A stretch of DNA of 64,000 nucleotides from Bacillota bacterium (lineage in GTDB: Bacteria; Bacillota; SHA-98; Ch115; JABLXJ01): the NCBI GenBank assembly GCA_012839815.1, contig DUMQ01000130.1:1-64000 (forward strand). Direction: 5' to 3'. The notes under the pieces were generated by a model. The model saw only the letters and a list, made by a program, of their open reading frames with translations, did no database searches and was not told the origin of the DNA. Shown here one piece after another: positions 46,337-56,725 of the stretch; the first letter of the stretch is position 1; each line of letters starts with the position of its first letter. A program made the position numbers and the translations under genes.

Positions 46337-47392
46337 ATGTCACTGAAGGATATAATAGAAAAAACGCTGAGTGCGTGGATGAAGGATGGTGGGCCGGAGG
46401 CGGATGTGGTCTTGAGCACCCGGATACGGGTGGCCAGAAATCTAAATAATGTCCCGTTCCCGCACGTGGCCTCCGATGCCGATCTTAAAGGTGTCGTGGA
46501 TGCTGTCAGGGACGCCGTCAAGCGTTCGCCTACCCTCGCCAGCCTTCAAGTGCTGGATCTGGCCGAGGTTTCGCCGCTGGACCGGCAGATCCTTGTGGAG
46601 AAGCACCTGGTCAGCCCCCAGCATATAGGCCAGGTGAAGAACAGAGCCGTGATCCTCCGCAAGGATGAGGTCGTAAGCATAATGATCAACGAAGAGGACC
46701 ATATCCGTATCCAGACGATTTTCCCCGGGTTCCAGCCGGAAAAGGCATGGGAACTCTGTAACGAGGTGGATGATGGACTGGAGCGGGGCCTTGATTATGC
46801 CTTCGATGAGAAGATAGGCTATCTCACAGCGTGTCCCACCAATGTCGGGACGGGACTCAGGGCATCGGTGATGATGCACCTTCCCGCATTAGCCGTGACC
46901 AACCAGGTGGGCAGGGTCCTATCCACCGTGTCTCACCTCGGGATAGCCGTAAGGGGTCTCTACGGGGAGGGCACGGAGTCCTCAGGGAATATATATCAAC
47001 TCTCGAACCAGGTTACCCTCGGGCGGACGGAAGAGGACATCCTTGAAAATATCAAGGGTGTGGCGCGGCAGATCATTGATCAGGAGCGTGGGGCGCGGAG
47101 TTATCTCATGCGCGAGACAAGGAGACAACTTGAGGACAGGGTTTATAGGGCTTATGGAATTCTGGCCAACGCGAGGATGATCACATCTGAAGAGGCGCTT
47201 CGCCTTCTCTCGGATGTCAGGCTCGGGATCGATACGGGTCTCATCCCGGGTATAGACAGGAAGATATTTAATGAGCTTATGGTTTTGACGCGCCCTGCTT
47301 ATCTACAAAAACTAATGGGGAGGGAGCTCAGCCCTCCTGAACGCGATGTTGAGAGGGCGTCCTTTATAAGGGAGAGAATCAAGGAGGGCTAA
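46337..47392 (+). CDS. mcsB: Protein arginine kinase McsB
   Basis: VVLSTRIRVARNLNNVPFPH; GTGLRASVMMHLPALA; STVSHLGIAVRGLYGEGTESSGNIYQLSNQVTLG. Confidence 0.95.
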   Translation: MSLKDIIEKTLSAWMKDGGPEADVVLSTRIRVARNLNNVPFPHVASDADLKGVVDAVRDAVKRSPTLASLQVLDLAEVSPLDRQILVEKHLVSPQHIGQVKNRAVILRKDEVVSIMINEEDHIRIQTIFPGFQPEKAWELCNEVDDGLERGLDYAFDEKIGYLTACPTNVGTGLRASVMMHLPALAVTNQVGRVLSTVSHLGIAVRGLYGEGTESSGNIYQLSNQVTLGRTEEDILENIKGVARQIIDQERGARSYLMRETRRQLEDRVYRAYGILANARMITSEEALRLLSDVRLGIDTGLIPGIDRKIFNELMVLTRPAYLQKLMGRELSPPERDVERASFIRERIKEG

Positions 47393-47494
47393 AATGATAT
47401 AAAGGGATAATAAGGCAAGGATGATAGAGTCTTGACAAGACAATACGATCAGGACAAATAAGATTTGGATCTAGTCAGGAAGGAAGTGATACAA

Positions 47495-49942
47495 ATGATG
47501 TTTGGCGGGCTTACAGAGAGGGCCCAGAGGGTTTTGCAGCTCTCTCAGGAGGAAGCCAGGAGGCTTGGACATGACGTAGTCGGGACAGAACACATCTTAT
47601 TGGGGCTTGTCGCCGAGGGCCAGGGGGTTGCTGCGCGGGCTCTCCAGAATCTTGGCATAAGCTTGGAAAACGTTCGTAGCCAGGTCGAGAAGTTGATCGG
47701 GACGGGCGAGCCTACGCGGGCCAATGTTATTGCTTTGACGCCGCGGGCCAAGAGGGTTCTTGAACTTGCAATGGATGAGGCGCGCAGGCTCGGGCATGGC
47801 TATATTGGAACAGAGCATATCCTCCTCGGTTTGATAAGGGAAGGCGAGGGCGTGGCTGCCCAGGTGCTTTCGAATCTCGGCGCCGACCTCGATAAGGTAC
47901 GCAAGGAGGTTATGTCACTCCTCGGCGCGGGCGGGGCGGTCGCTCCTGCCGGGAAGGCCGGTGCCACCCGTACGCCAACCCTCGACCAGTTTGGCAGGGA
48001 CCTGACCGCTTTGGCGAGGGATGGTAAACTCGATCCCGTGATCGGCCGCGAGAAGGAGATAGAGCGAGTCATCCAGGTACTGAGCCGGAGAACGAAGAAC
48101 AACCCTGTGCTCATCGGAGACCCCGGGGTTGGGAAGACTGCGATTGCCGAGGGCCTCGCCCAGAAGATAGTGAAGGGTGATGTGCCAGAGGTGCTCGCTG
48201 ATAAGCGCGTTGTTACGCTTGATATGGGATCGATCGTCGCTGGGACTAAATTCCGCGGGGAGTTCGAGGAGCGCCTGAAGCGGGTTATCGATGAGATCCG
48301 GGCGGCCGGGGATATCATCCTCTTCATCGACGAGCTTCACACGATAGTTGGAGCGGGAGCCGCGGAGGGTGCGATTGATGCTGCCAACATCCTCAAGCCC
48401 GCTCTCGCCAGGGGCGAACTCCAGTGCATCGGCGCGACGACCCTCGATGAATACCGCAAGCATGTGGAGAGGGACGCGGCCCTGGAGCGGAGATTCCAGC
48501 CGATCCAGGTCGGTGAGCCGACAGTTGATGAGACGATTGCCATACTTGAAGGTCTACGCGACCGGTACGAGGCCCATCACAGGGTAAAGATCACGGATGA
48601 GGCCCTGAAGGCTGCGGCCAGGCTGTCGGACCGGTACATCACCGACAGGTTCCTGCCGGATAAGGCCATCGACCTTATAGATGAGGCATCTTCGAGGGTC
48701 AGGCTCCAGACCCAGGTTGCCCCGCCCGACCTGAAGAAGCTCGAGGATGAAATGAACCGGATAAAGGCCGAGAAGGAGTCGGCGATCCAGAATGAGGAGT
48801 TTGAGAAGGCTGCCGGCCTGCGGGACAAGGAGCAGAAGCTTCGCGAGGAGATCGAAGCCAAGAAGGCAGAATGGCAGAGCAAGCGAGGGAGGCTCGATGC
48901 GACCGTAACTGAGGAGGACATAGCCTATGTCGTTTCGAGCTGGACCGGAATCCCCGTGAGCAAGCTCGCGCAGGAGGAGACGGAGAGGCTCCTCAAGCTG
49001 GAGGAGATTCTGCATGAGCGGGTTATAGGACAGGACGAGGCCGTGTCCGTGGTTGCAAAGGCGGTTCGAAGGGCCCGGGCTGGCCTCAAGGACCCGAAGA
49101 GGCCTGTAGGATCCTTCATATTCCTCGGCCCCACGGGCGTAGGCAAGACTGAGCTGGCGCGCGCCCTTGCTGAGGCGCTCTTTGGCGATGAGGACGCCAT
49201 GATAGCGCTTGATATGTCCGAGTACATGGAGCGCCACACCGTATCGAGGTTGATCGGTGCGCCCCCGGGCTACGTGGGCTATGAGGAAGCCGGTCAGCTC
49301 ACTGAGAAAGTCCGGCGCCGGCCGTATTCGGTTGTCCTGTTTGATGAGATCGAAAAGGCCCACCCCGAGGTATTTAACGTGTTACTGCAGGTGCTCGAGG
49401 ATGGCCGCCTGACCGACGGCAAGGGGCGGACTGTCGACTTCCGTAATACAGTCATAATCATGACATCCAACGTAGGGGCCAACCTTATCGAACGCGCGGC
49501 CACCCTTGGTTTCCGCGCCGAGAAGGATGAAGAAGCAACATCATACGAGCAAATGAAGGAAAGGGTCCTGAGCGAGCTCAGGAGGACCTTCAGGCCCGAA
49601 TTCCTCAATAGAATCGACGAGGTCATCGTGTTCCACGCCCTCAACGAGGAGCAAATCCGCAGGATACTCGACCTCAGGCTGAAGGACCTGGAGAAGCAGC
49701 TGGCCGACCATGATATTAAGCTGGATGTGACGAGCGCGGCGAAGGATCTCCTTGTCAAGGAGGGCTTCAATAAGGAATATGGCGCCCGGCCTTTGAGAAG
49801 GGCGATCCAGAGGATGGTCGAAAACCGCATCTCCGAGGAGATGCTCGAGGGCAAGATCAAAGACGGCGATACCGTAAAGGTTGATGTGAAGGATAACGCC
49901 CTGACGTTTGAGGCCGTAAGAAGCACGGCGCCTGTCTCCTGA
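47495..49942 (+). CDS. clpC: ATP-dependent Clp protease ATPase subunit ClpC
   Basis: Two Clp N repeats; [15 protein letters not shown] and [16 protein letters not shown] Walker A motifs; UVR motif. Confidence 0.97.
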   Translation: MMFGGLTERAQRVLQLSQEEARRLGHDVVGTEHILLGLVAEGQGVAARALQNLGISLENVRSQVEKLIGTGEPTRANVIALTPRAKRVLELAMDEARRLGHGYIGTEHILLGLIREGEGVAAQVLSNLGADLDKVRKEVMSLLGAGGAVAPAGKAGATRTPTLDQFGRDLTALARDGKLDPVIGREKEIERVIQVLSRRTKNNPVLIGDPGVGKTAIAEGLAQKIVKGDVPEVLADKRVVTLDMGSIVAGTKFRGEFEERLKRVIDEIRAAGDIILFIDELHTIVGAGAAEGAIDAANILKPALARGELQCIGATTLDEYRKHVERDAALERRFQPIQVGEPTVDETIAILEGLRDRYEAHHRVKITDEALKAAARLSDRYITDRFLPDKAIDLIDEASSRVRLQTQVAPPDLKKLEDEMNRIKAEKESAIQNEEFEKAAGLRDKEQKLREEIEAKKAEWQSKRGRLDATVTEEDIAYVVSSWTGIPVSKLAQEETERLLKLEEILHERVIGQDEAVSVVAKAVRRARAGLKDPKRPVGSFIFLGPTGVGKTELARALAEALFGDEDAMIALDMSEYMERHTVSRLIGAPPGYVGYEEAGQLTEKVRRRPYSVVLFDEIEKAHPEVFNVLLQVLEDGRLTDGKGRTVDFRNTVIIMTSNVGANLIERAATLGFRAEKDEEATSYEQMKERVLSELRRTFRPEFLNRIDEVIVFHALNEEQIRRILDLRLKDLEKQLADHDIKLDVTSAAKDLLVKEGFNKEYGARPLRRAIQRMVENRISEEMLEGKIKDGDTVKVDVKDNALTFEAVRSTAPVS

Positions 49943-50121
49943 GTCATAGGTAGCCTGAGTCATAGGTAGTTGCTATGCCGGAGGCCGCTATGCTATAATG
50001 TTGGCAATACTGCATAGACATGCGGTAGACGATTAGACGGTTGCGATGCGCGCCTCCGGCTCCGCCTGGCGGGGCCTGTATGAATGGATGAATGGGCGCC
50101 GAGGTGAAGGGATGATTTTTC

Positions 50122-51429
50122 GTGGGCGAGAGGGAGATAGGAATCGGGCTGCTGGGTTGCGGAACGGTCGGCACGGGTGTCCTTGAGATTCTCGGGCGGA
50201 ATGTGGAAGCGGTCACCGGGCACACAGGGGTGCCCATTCGCGTCAGGAAGGTCCTCGTGAGGGATAAGTCCAAACCGCGAAGGGTCGCCTTGAACCAGGA
50301 TATACTGACCACCAGTTTTCAGGACATCCTCGATGACGATAGCATCCAGATCGTGGTTGAGGTCATGGGGGGACTCGAACCGGCGGGCGAGTACATACTG
50401 GGTGCCTTCCGGCGCGGCAAGCATGTTGTTACCGCCAATAAGGAGCTGCTTGCCAAGCGAGGCCCGGAGATATTTGAGTCCTCGCGGAAACACGGGGTGA
50501 TGTTACGCTTCGAGGGGAGCGTCGCGGGTGGGATCCCAATTATAAAGCCGCTTGAGGAGTGCCTCGCAGCCAACAGGATTCAAGAGGTAATGGGCATCAT
50601 CAACGGGACAACCAACTATATTTTGACCAAGATGACCTCCGAGGGGCGCCAGTTCGAGGACGTGTTGCGCGAGGCCCAGGAGAAAGGGTTTGCCGAGGCG
50701 AATCCGTCCGACGATATTGAAGGAAGGGACGCCGCGTACAAGCTGGCGATTCTCGCCTCTATAGCCTTTGGCACAGAAGTAAGCCCTGATAAGGTCTATA
50801 CGGAAGGCATAACGAAGATAACACCGCTTGATATCGAGTATGCAAGGGAGCTCGGGTTCGTCATAAAGCTCCTGGCGATAGGCAAGGAGGTGGACGGGGC
50901 AATCGAGGCCCGCGTCCATCCTACATTCGTCCCGGCTCGCCACCCGCTCGCGAGCGTCAATGACGCTTTCAACGCGATCTTTGTGAGGGGCAACGCCGTC
51001 GGCGACCTGATGTTTTACGGCCGCGGCGCCGGGGACCTGCCGACAGGGAGCGCTGTGGTGGCTGATATCATTGACGTCGCCAATTCGATACTTTCCGGCG
51101 TGCCGGCGGGAGCCATAGGCCCGGGCTTTGTGACCTGGAATGGCGGGCGGAAAATATCGGATATAGACTCCGTGAGCACGAGGTACTATATTCACCTCAA
51201 GGTTATCGACCGCCCCGGGGTGCTCGCCAGCATAGCCAGGGCATTCGGAGACCATGAGGTGAGCCTGGAATCCGTGATCCAAAAGGGTAGAGGGCAGAAC
51301 CCCGTGGGGCTTGTCTTTGTAACCCACAGGGTGCTTGAGCGTAATGTTCGCGCCGCACTGAGGGTGATTAAGGATTTGCCCGTGGTGATGGATATTTCCA
51401 ACGTTATACGGGTGGAGGGCGAGGCGTAA
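50122..51429 (+). CDS. hom: Homoserine dehydrogenase (ACT domain)
   Basis: GLLGCGTVGTGVLEIL; INGTTNYILTKM; NPSDDIEGRDAAYKLAILASIAFG; C-terminal ACT. Confidence 0.95.
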   Translation: MGEREIGIGLLGCGTVGTGVLEILGRNVEAVTGHTGVPIRVRKVLVRDKSKPRRVALNQDILTTSFQDILDDDSIQIVVEVMGGLEPAGEYILGAFRRGKHVVTANKELLAKRGPEIFESSRKHGVMLRFEGSVAGGIPIIKPLEECLAANRIQEVMGIINGTTNYILTKMTSEGRQFEDVLREAQEKGFAEANPSDDIEGRDAAYKLAILASIAFGTEVSPDKVYTEGITKITPLDIEYARELGFVIKLLAIGKEVDGAIEARVHPTFVPARHPLASVNDAFNAIFVRGNAVGDLMFYGRGAGDLPTGSAVVADIIDVANSILSGVPAGAIGPGFVTWNGGRKISDIDSVSTRYYIHLKVIDRPGVLASIARAFGDHEVSLESVIQKGRGQNPVGLVFVTHRVLERNVRAALRVIKDLPVVMDISNVIRVEGEA

Positions 51430-52812
51430 ATGTCTGGCGCGGCCGGAGCGGTAGCCAGGGTCGTGATCCCGGCTACGTGCGCAAATCTTGGCCCGGGTTT
51501 TGACGCGCTCGGGATGGCCATAGGGATTTACAACGAAGTCGAGATGGTCGAGGTCGAGACGGAGGAGATCAAGGGCGCGCTAAGCATTCAAGTCTTCGGG
51601 GAGGGCGAAGCGTCGCTCCCGAGGGATGAGTCCAACCTCGTTTACCGGGCGGCGAAGACTGCATGTGAGGCAGCCGGCCGTGAAATGCCTCCTGTACGTT
51701 TGACCCTTGTAAACAGGATACCCCTTTCCCGTGGCCTGGGAAGCAGCTCGGCCGCAATTGTCGGAGGGCTGCTTGCCGCCAACGCGATCCTTGGCCAACC
51801 GCTCAGCCTCGAGGATGTCTTTGAGCTGGCCGTCAGGCTGGAAGGACACCCGGATAATGTCGCCCCGGCCATTTTCGGCGGGGTGGTCGCAAGCCTCACG
51901 GGCGGTTCCGGACCACGACACGTCGGGATTAGCCTCCCGCCCGTTCTTGAGGTCGGCGTGAACATCGTGGTCTGCGTTCCTTCGTTTCATGTGTCTACAG
52001 GTCATGCGCGCTCTATACTCCCTGAGGCTGTGAGCTTCTCAGACGCCGTTTTTAATGTCGGGAGGGTGGCGTTTCTGGTGGCCGCCCTTTCCCAGGGGCG
52101 GTGTGACCTCCTGGCAGAGGCGATGAGCGACCGCCTTCACCAGCCATACCGGGTGACGCTCGTTCCCGGCCTGGATGACGTTATCAAGGATGCGGTGGCG
52201 TCAGGGGCAGCGGGCGCGGCCCTCAGCGGGTCGGGGCCATCGGTGGTGGCCCTGGTGGGAGGCGATGCATCGCGCGCCTCGATGACAGCCGAGGTCATGA
52301 GGAGGGCTTTCGGGCGTCACGGCATTGAAGCCAGGTCCTATATTACGAAAATCTCGCCGGCGGGGGCCAGGGTAATCCAGCAAAGCGAGCTTGGCGATGT
52401 AGCGGTTGCTTCCCGGCGGCTCGTGGCTGAGGGTTTAGGGCTGGTCGTGGTCAAGGATGGCAGGGTTATATCCGCCTCGCGCGAGAGCGGTATACGCCCG
52501 TTGTTGAACGCCGTGATGCAATTTGATGGCGAGCTTGAAGGGGCTGCCGTGGCTGACAAGATCATGGGCAGGGCATCCGCCCTCCTATGCATAGAGGCCG
52601 GGGTGCGTGCGGTCTACGCGCCGGTTATGGCTCACGGGGCCGCAGGAGAGCTCGCCCGGCGTGGGATCGATTTCACGGCTGGCATGATCGTGCCGCGAAT
52701 CCTGAATCACGCGGGGAACGACTCGTGCCCCTTCGAGAAACTGACGATGGATATCACGGACCCGGGAGAGGCTTTTTGTGCAATCCGGGCATTCGCGTTG
52801 GGAGAAGTTTAA
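51430..52812 (+). CDS. thrB: Homoserine kinase fused to a DUF1893-like domain
   Basis: PATCANLGPGFDALGMAIG; LSRGLGSSSAAIVGGLLAAN; C-terminal LVVVKDGRVISASRESGIRPLLNAV...GAAVADKIMGRASALLCIEAGVRAVYAPVM. Confidence 0.93.
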   Translation: MSGAAGAVARVVIPATCANLGPGFDALGMAIGIYNEVEMVEVETEEIKGALSIQVFGEGEASLPRDESNLVYRAAKTACEAAGREMPPVRLTLVNRIPLSRGLGSSSAAIVGGLLAANAILGQPLSLEDVFELAVRLEGHPDNVAPAIFGGVVASLTGGSGPRHVGISLPPVLEVGVNIVVCVPSFHVSTGHARSILPEAVSFSDAVFNVGRVAFLVAALSQGRCDLLAEAMSDRLHQPYRVTLVPGLDDVIKDAVASGAAGAALSGSGPSVVALVGGDASRASMTAEVMRRAFGRHGIEARSYITKISPAGARVIQQSELGDVAVASRRLVAEGLGLVVVKDGRVISASRESGIRPLLNAVMQFDGELEGAAVADKIMGRASALLCIEAGVRAVYAPVMAHGAAGELARRGIDFTAGMIVPRILNHAGNDSCPFEKLTMDITDPGEAFCAIRAFALGEV

Positions 52813-52814
52813 AA

Positions 52815-54194
52815 ATGTCGAAGGCTAAAACAAGATATATTTGTCAGGAATGCGGCTACAGCGCCCCCAAGTGGCTCGGGCGGTGCCCCGGTTGCGGAGC
52901 ATGGAATTCCATGATTGAGGAGGTCGTTGAAGCGACCGGTGCAGGTGGGCCCGCCACATCGCGATCCGGGTTGTTTACCACGGGCGACAGGCCGCGACCC
53001 ATAACAGAGGTTGAGGCCTGCCAGGAAGAAAGGTTTTCCACGGGCATAGGTGAGCTTGATAGAGCCCTTGGCGGGGGGATTGTCCCGGGCTCTTTTATAT
53101 TGGTAGCAGGGGATCCCGGGATAGGTAAATCAACTCTGATGTTGCAGATGTCAAATCATATAGGGCTGACGGGCAAGCCGGTGCTTTATGTATCCGGCGA
53201 GGAGTCGTCTAGACAGATAAGGCTCAGGGCTGATAGGCTGGGGCCGCTATCGGGTGACCTGTTTGTTGTCGCCGAGACAAATATCAGGGTCATTGAGGAT
53301 CACGTCGCCTCGGTAAGTCCTTCTCTTGTTATTATCGACTCTATTCAGACAGCCTATGACCCGGAGCTGGAATCCGCGCCTGGCAGCGTAAGCCAGGTCC
53401 GGGAGGTCGCTGCTCGCCTGATGAGGCTCGCCAAGGTCTCCGGCACGCCGATATTTGTTGTAGGCCATGTCACGAAAACCGGCGTCATAGCAGGGCCGCG
53501 CGTCCTGGAGCATATGGTTGATACCGTATTATATCTCGAGGGCGAGAGGAATCACGCCTTTAGAATACTGCGCGCAGTAAAGAACAGGTTCGGGTCGACC
53601 AATGAAATTGGCGTGTTCGAGATGCAGCAAGGTGGCCTTATCGATGTCAAGAATCCTTCGCAAATTTTTCTATCTGAGAAACCCGTAGGGGTCTCCGGGT
53701 CCTGTGTCGTTGCCAGCCTCGAGGGCACGCGGCCGATTCTGGTCGAGCTCCAGGCACTGGTGAGCTCCATGAACTTTGGAGCGCCTCGACGGACTACGAT
53801 GGGTGTAGATTATAACCGCGTGGCCATAATCCTGGCTGTCCTGGAGAAAAGAGTGGGTCTATCTCTCGCCATGGAGGACGTCTACGTTAACGTTGTGGGG
53901 GGCATCAGGCTCGACGACCCCGCCGTCGATCTCGGGATCGCCACGGCGATAGCCTCGAGCCATAAGGGCAAGGCCGTGGATGGCGGCAGCATAGTGCTGG
54001 GTGAGATTGGTTTGTCCGGCGAGGTCCGGGCCGTAAGCCGCCTGGAGGCCAGGCTATCCGAAGCGGCTAAGCTAGGCTTTAAGAGATGCATTATTCCGAG
54101 GAGGAATGTGCCCCAGGGCAAAGAGATGCGGCTTGATATGGAGATCGAAGGAGTCGCGACGTTGAGGGAGGCGCTCGATGCGGCTATAGGATAG
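52815..54194 (+). CDS. radA: DNA repair protein RadA
   Basis: YICQECGYSAPKWLGRCPGCGAWNSM; GDPGIGKSTLM; KNRFGS motif. Start at ATG 52815. Confidence 0.96.
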   Translation: MSKAKTRYICQECGYSAPKWLGRCPGCGAWNSMIEEVVEATGAGGPATSRSGLFTTGDRPRPITEVEACQEERFSTGIGELDRALGGGIVPGSFILVAGDPGIGKSTLMLQMSNHIGLTGKPVLYVSGEESSRQIRLRADRLGPLSGDLFVVAETNIRVIEDHVASVSPSLVIIDSIQTAYDPELESAPGSVSQVREVAARLMRLAKVSGTPIFVVGHVTKTGVIAGPRVLEHMVDTVLYLEGERNHAFRILRAVKNRFGSTNEIGVFEMQQGGLIDVKNPSQIFLSEKPVGVSGSCVVASLEGTRPILVELQALVSSMNFGAPRRTTMGVDYNRVAIILAVLEKRVGLSLAMEDVYVNVVGGIRLDDPAVDLGIATAIASSHKGKAVDGGSIVLGEIGLSGEVRAVSRLEARLSEAAKLGFKRCIIPRRNVPQGKEMRLDMEIEGVATLREALDAAIG

Positions 54195-54238
54195 GGCCAT
54201 AGGACAGAGATGGGTCAGGACAGAGATAGGTCGGAGGG

Positions 54239-55333
54239 ATGAAAGGAACGATGCCAGGTGAGCAGAAACTATTGGAGGAGCGTTTTCTCAAGACGCTAAG
54301 ACTCGTTGCGCCGGGCACGGATTTGCATGAGGGCCTCGAGAGCATAATCAGGGCAAGGACGGGGGCTTTAATAGTTGTAGGGGATTCGCCTGAGGTGATG
54401 GCCCTCGTAGACGGTGGATTCCGGCTGAATTGCGAATTTACCCCCTCAAGACTATATGAACTCTGCAAGATGGATGGTGCCGTCGTCTTGAGTGAGGACG
54501 GCAGGCAGATACTCGTTGCCAACGCGCAACTGCTTCCAGACCCGCAGGTGGAGTCGAAGGAGACCGGCACGAGGCATAGAACCGCCGAACGCGTGGCGAA
54601 GCAAACCGGTAAGCTTGTAATCGCCATATCCCAGCGGCGAAATGTTATTACTCTCTATGAAGGCAATTTCAAGTATATAATTCGTGATATCGGCGTAACC
54701 CTCGCCAAGGCGAACCAGGCGCTCCAGACTCTTGAGAAATACCGTAGCGTCCTCGATCATGCTTTGACAAACCTTAGCGCCCTGGAGTTTGAGGACCTTG
54801 CTACGCTCTCGGACGTCGCCACTGCGATTCAGCGGACGGAGATGGTTAGCCGCGTGGCCCGGGAAATCGAGAAATACATCTGCGAACTCGGGACCGAGGG
54901 GCGTCTCATCAGCATGCAGCTGGAAGAGTTGATGGCGGATGTGGAAGACGAGGGGCTTATGGTTATAAGGGATTACCTTGTGGCCCACGAGTCCAAGTCG
55001 GCAGAATCTATAAGGGACCAGATAGCGAGCTGGGATGCCGAGGATTTGCTGGATCTGGGGACGATCTGTCGAACCCTGGGCTATTCGGGAACGGCGAATA
55101 TCCTTGACCAGGCTGTTTCGCCGAGGGGATATCGCGTCCTCTCGAAGATACCGAGGCTGCCCATGCCGGTTATAATGAATATCGTCGTAACATTCAAGAC
55201 CCTTCAGGGGGTCCTCAACGCGTCCATAGATGAGCTGGACGGTGTTGAGGGTATAGGAGAGGTGAGAGCGCACGCGATCAAGGATGGTCTGAGGCGCCTC
55301 AGAGAGCATGTTCTACTTGAGAGACATATGTAA
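54239..55333 (+). CDS. disA: DNA integrity scanning diadenylate cyclase DisA
   Basis: Residues consistent with DisA_N DGA and RHRTAER motifs (MDGAVVLSEDG; TRHRTAERVAKQTGKLVIAISQRR); C-terminal HhH. Confidence 0.95.
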   Translation: MKGTMPGEQKLLEERFLKTLRLVAPGTDLHEGLESIIRARTGALIVVGDSPEVMALVDGGFRLNCEFTPSRLYELCKMDGAVVLSEDGRQILVANAQLLPDPQVESKETGTRHRTAERVAKQTGKLVIAISQRRNVITLYEGNFKYIIRDIGVTLAKANQALQTLEKYRSVLDHALTNLSALEFEDLATLSDVATAIQRTEMVSRVAREIEKYICELGTEGRLISMQLEELMADVEDEGLMVIRDYLVAHESKSAESIRDQIASWDAEDLLDLGTICRTLGYSGTANILDQAVSPRGYRVLSKIPRLPMPVIMNIVVTFKTLQGVLNASIDELDGVEGIGEVRAHAIKDGLRRLREHVLLERHM

Positions 55334-55354
55334 ACCCAAGGTCAGGTATAAGTC

Positions 55355-55777
55355 TCAGGTCAGGCTAAATATCCCCAGCGTCGTGATGGTGCGATATTCC
55401 TTCTCAAGGACTTCATACAGGTCCAGGTGGAGGAGATTACAGAGGGCCGCCAGGTAGAAGAGCACCATGCCAAGCTCGCTCTCGATCGCATCTTTGCATT
55501 CGGGGCACAAGGAGCCAGTTAAATGAGTATCTACGTAGTTCTTTATCTCGGATAAGCTGATGTCACACGGGAGTTGCTGACGGCTTGCGTTAATCTTCAA
55601 ACACCCGCAGTTTGTCACTGCTTTGATGATAGCGCGGTTTGCGCGCGCATTCGATTCCTGAAACTTCGAAAGACAATCAAGGATGCTGCGGTGCCTGATA
55701 AGGTGGTCATATACAGCTTCCTGAAACCTCACGAATTGCTTCCCCTCCATCATCTGTCCCCCCAAACCTCTGCTCAT
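55355..55777 (-). CDS. Conserved Cys-containing helical hypothetical protein
   Basis: Coherent ORF with NCGCLKI and LCPECKD; fills the disA-carD gap on the minus strand. Confidence 0.7.
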   Translation of the reverse strand: MSRGLGGQMMEGKQFVRFQEAVYDHLIRHRSILDCLSKFQESNARANRAIIKAVTNCGCLKINASRQQLPCDISLSEIKNYVDTHLTGSLCPECKDAIESELGMVLFYLAALCNLLHLDLYEVLEKEYRTITTLGIFSLT

Positions 55778-55910
55778 CTTTTTTATTTCATTGCATTGTT
55801 AAGTGTTTAATTTCCCTGGTGACCATGATTTTATTATATGTTTACATGCTGACTTTGTCAATGAATGCGGCAGCGCGATCGGGCCGGAATGCGCGAAAAA
55901 TGGGCATTTC

Positions 55911-55939
55911 TTGACAGCCCTGGTTTGACATGATAAAAT
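55911..55939 (+). promoter_or_regulatory. Strong sigma-A-type promoter upstream of carD
   Basis: ttgaca - 17 nt - taaaat. Confidence 0.8.
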
Positions 55940-55981
55940 CAAAATTAGGGAACTTATGGTATTGCTGGGGGGTATATATAG

Positions 55982-56458
55982 GTGTTTAATGTCGGAGATA
56001 AAGTCGTTTATCCAATGCACGGTGCCGGGGTTATAGAGGCCATCGAGGAGCGGGAAGTGCTTGGGAAGCGACAAAAGTACTATGTTATGCGAATCCCTCT
56101 AGGTGAAATGAAGGTCATGGTGCCTGCAAGAAGCGTGGAGGAGGTGGGTTTGAGGGGAGTTATAGGGCGGGAGGACGTCGAGAAGGTATTTGAGGTCCTG
56201 AAAAGCGCAAAGACGAAGATGTCGTCCAACTGGAACCGGAGATACAAGGCTAACCTTGAGAAGATCAAAAGCGGCGATGTGTTTGAAGTGGCGGAAGTGG
56301 TGCGCAACCTCTCGAAGCGGGACCGCGAGAAGGGACTCTCTGCGGGTGAGAAGAGAATGCTTGAGAGCGCGCGTCAAATCCTAATAAGCGAGCTCGTGCT
56401 TGCCCAGGGGCGCGATAAGGATGAGGTAGCTGAGGAGATAGATAGTGTCCTGGAGTAG
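55982..56458 (+). CDS. carD: CarD-family transcriptional regulator
   Basis: MFNVGDKVVYPMHGAGVIEAIEEREVLGKRQKYYVMRIPLGEMKVMVP. Confidence 0.93.
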   Translation: MFNVGDKVVYPMHGAGVIEAIEEREVLGKRQKYYVMRIPLGEMKVMVPARSVEEVGLRGVIGREDVEKVFEVLKSAKTKMSSNWNRRYKANLEKIKSGDVFEVAEVVRNLSKRDREKGLSAGEKRMLESARQILISELVLAQGRDKDEVAEEIDSVLE

Positions 56459-56725
56459 TCCGGGTAGCCGGATGGAAAGAAAAGATAGGAATTGGATAAA
56501 TGTGCCGTGGATAGCTATGGAATAGCTGTGGGTTCAGGGTTGACATGGTTCGACACGTATATCCTTGAAGGTATGGATAGAAGTAGTGTATCATAAGAAT
56601 ACTAAGAAATACATACTAAGGATGCCGCCCGCCGGGGACGGTGGTGGCACGTTGCCATGTCTCATAGGAGCTATGTCACATGAGCTCATGGATTGCAAAT
56701 ATGGATGAGGGAGGTGGGATGTTTC

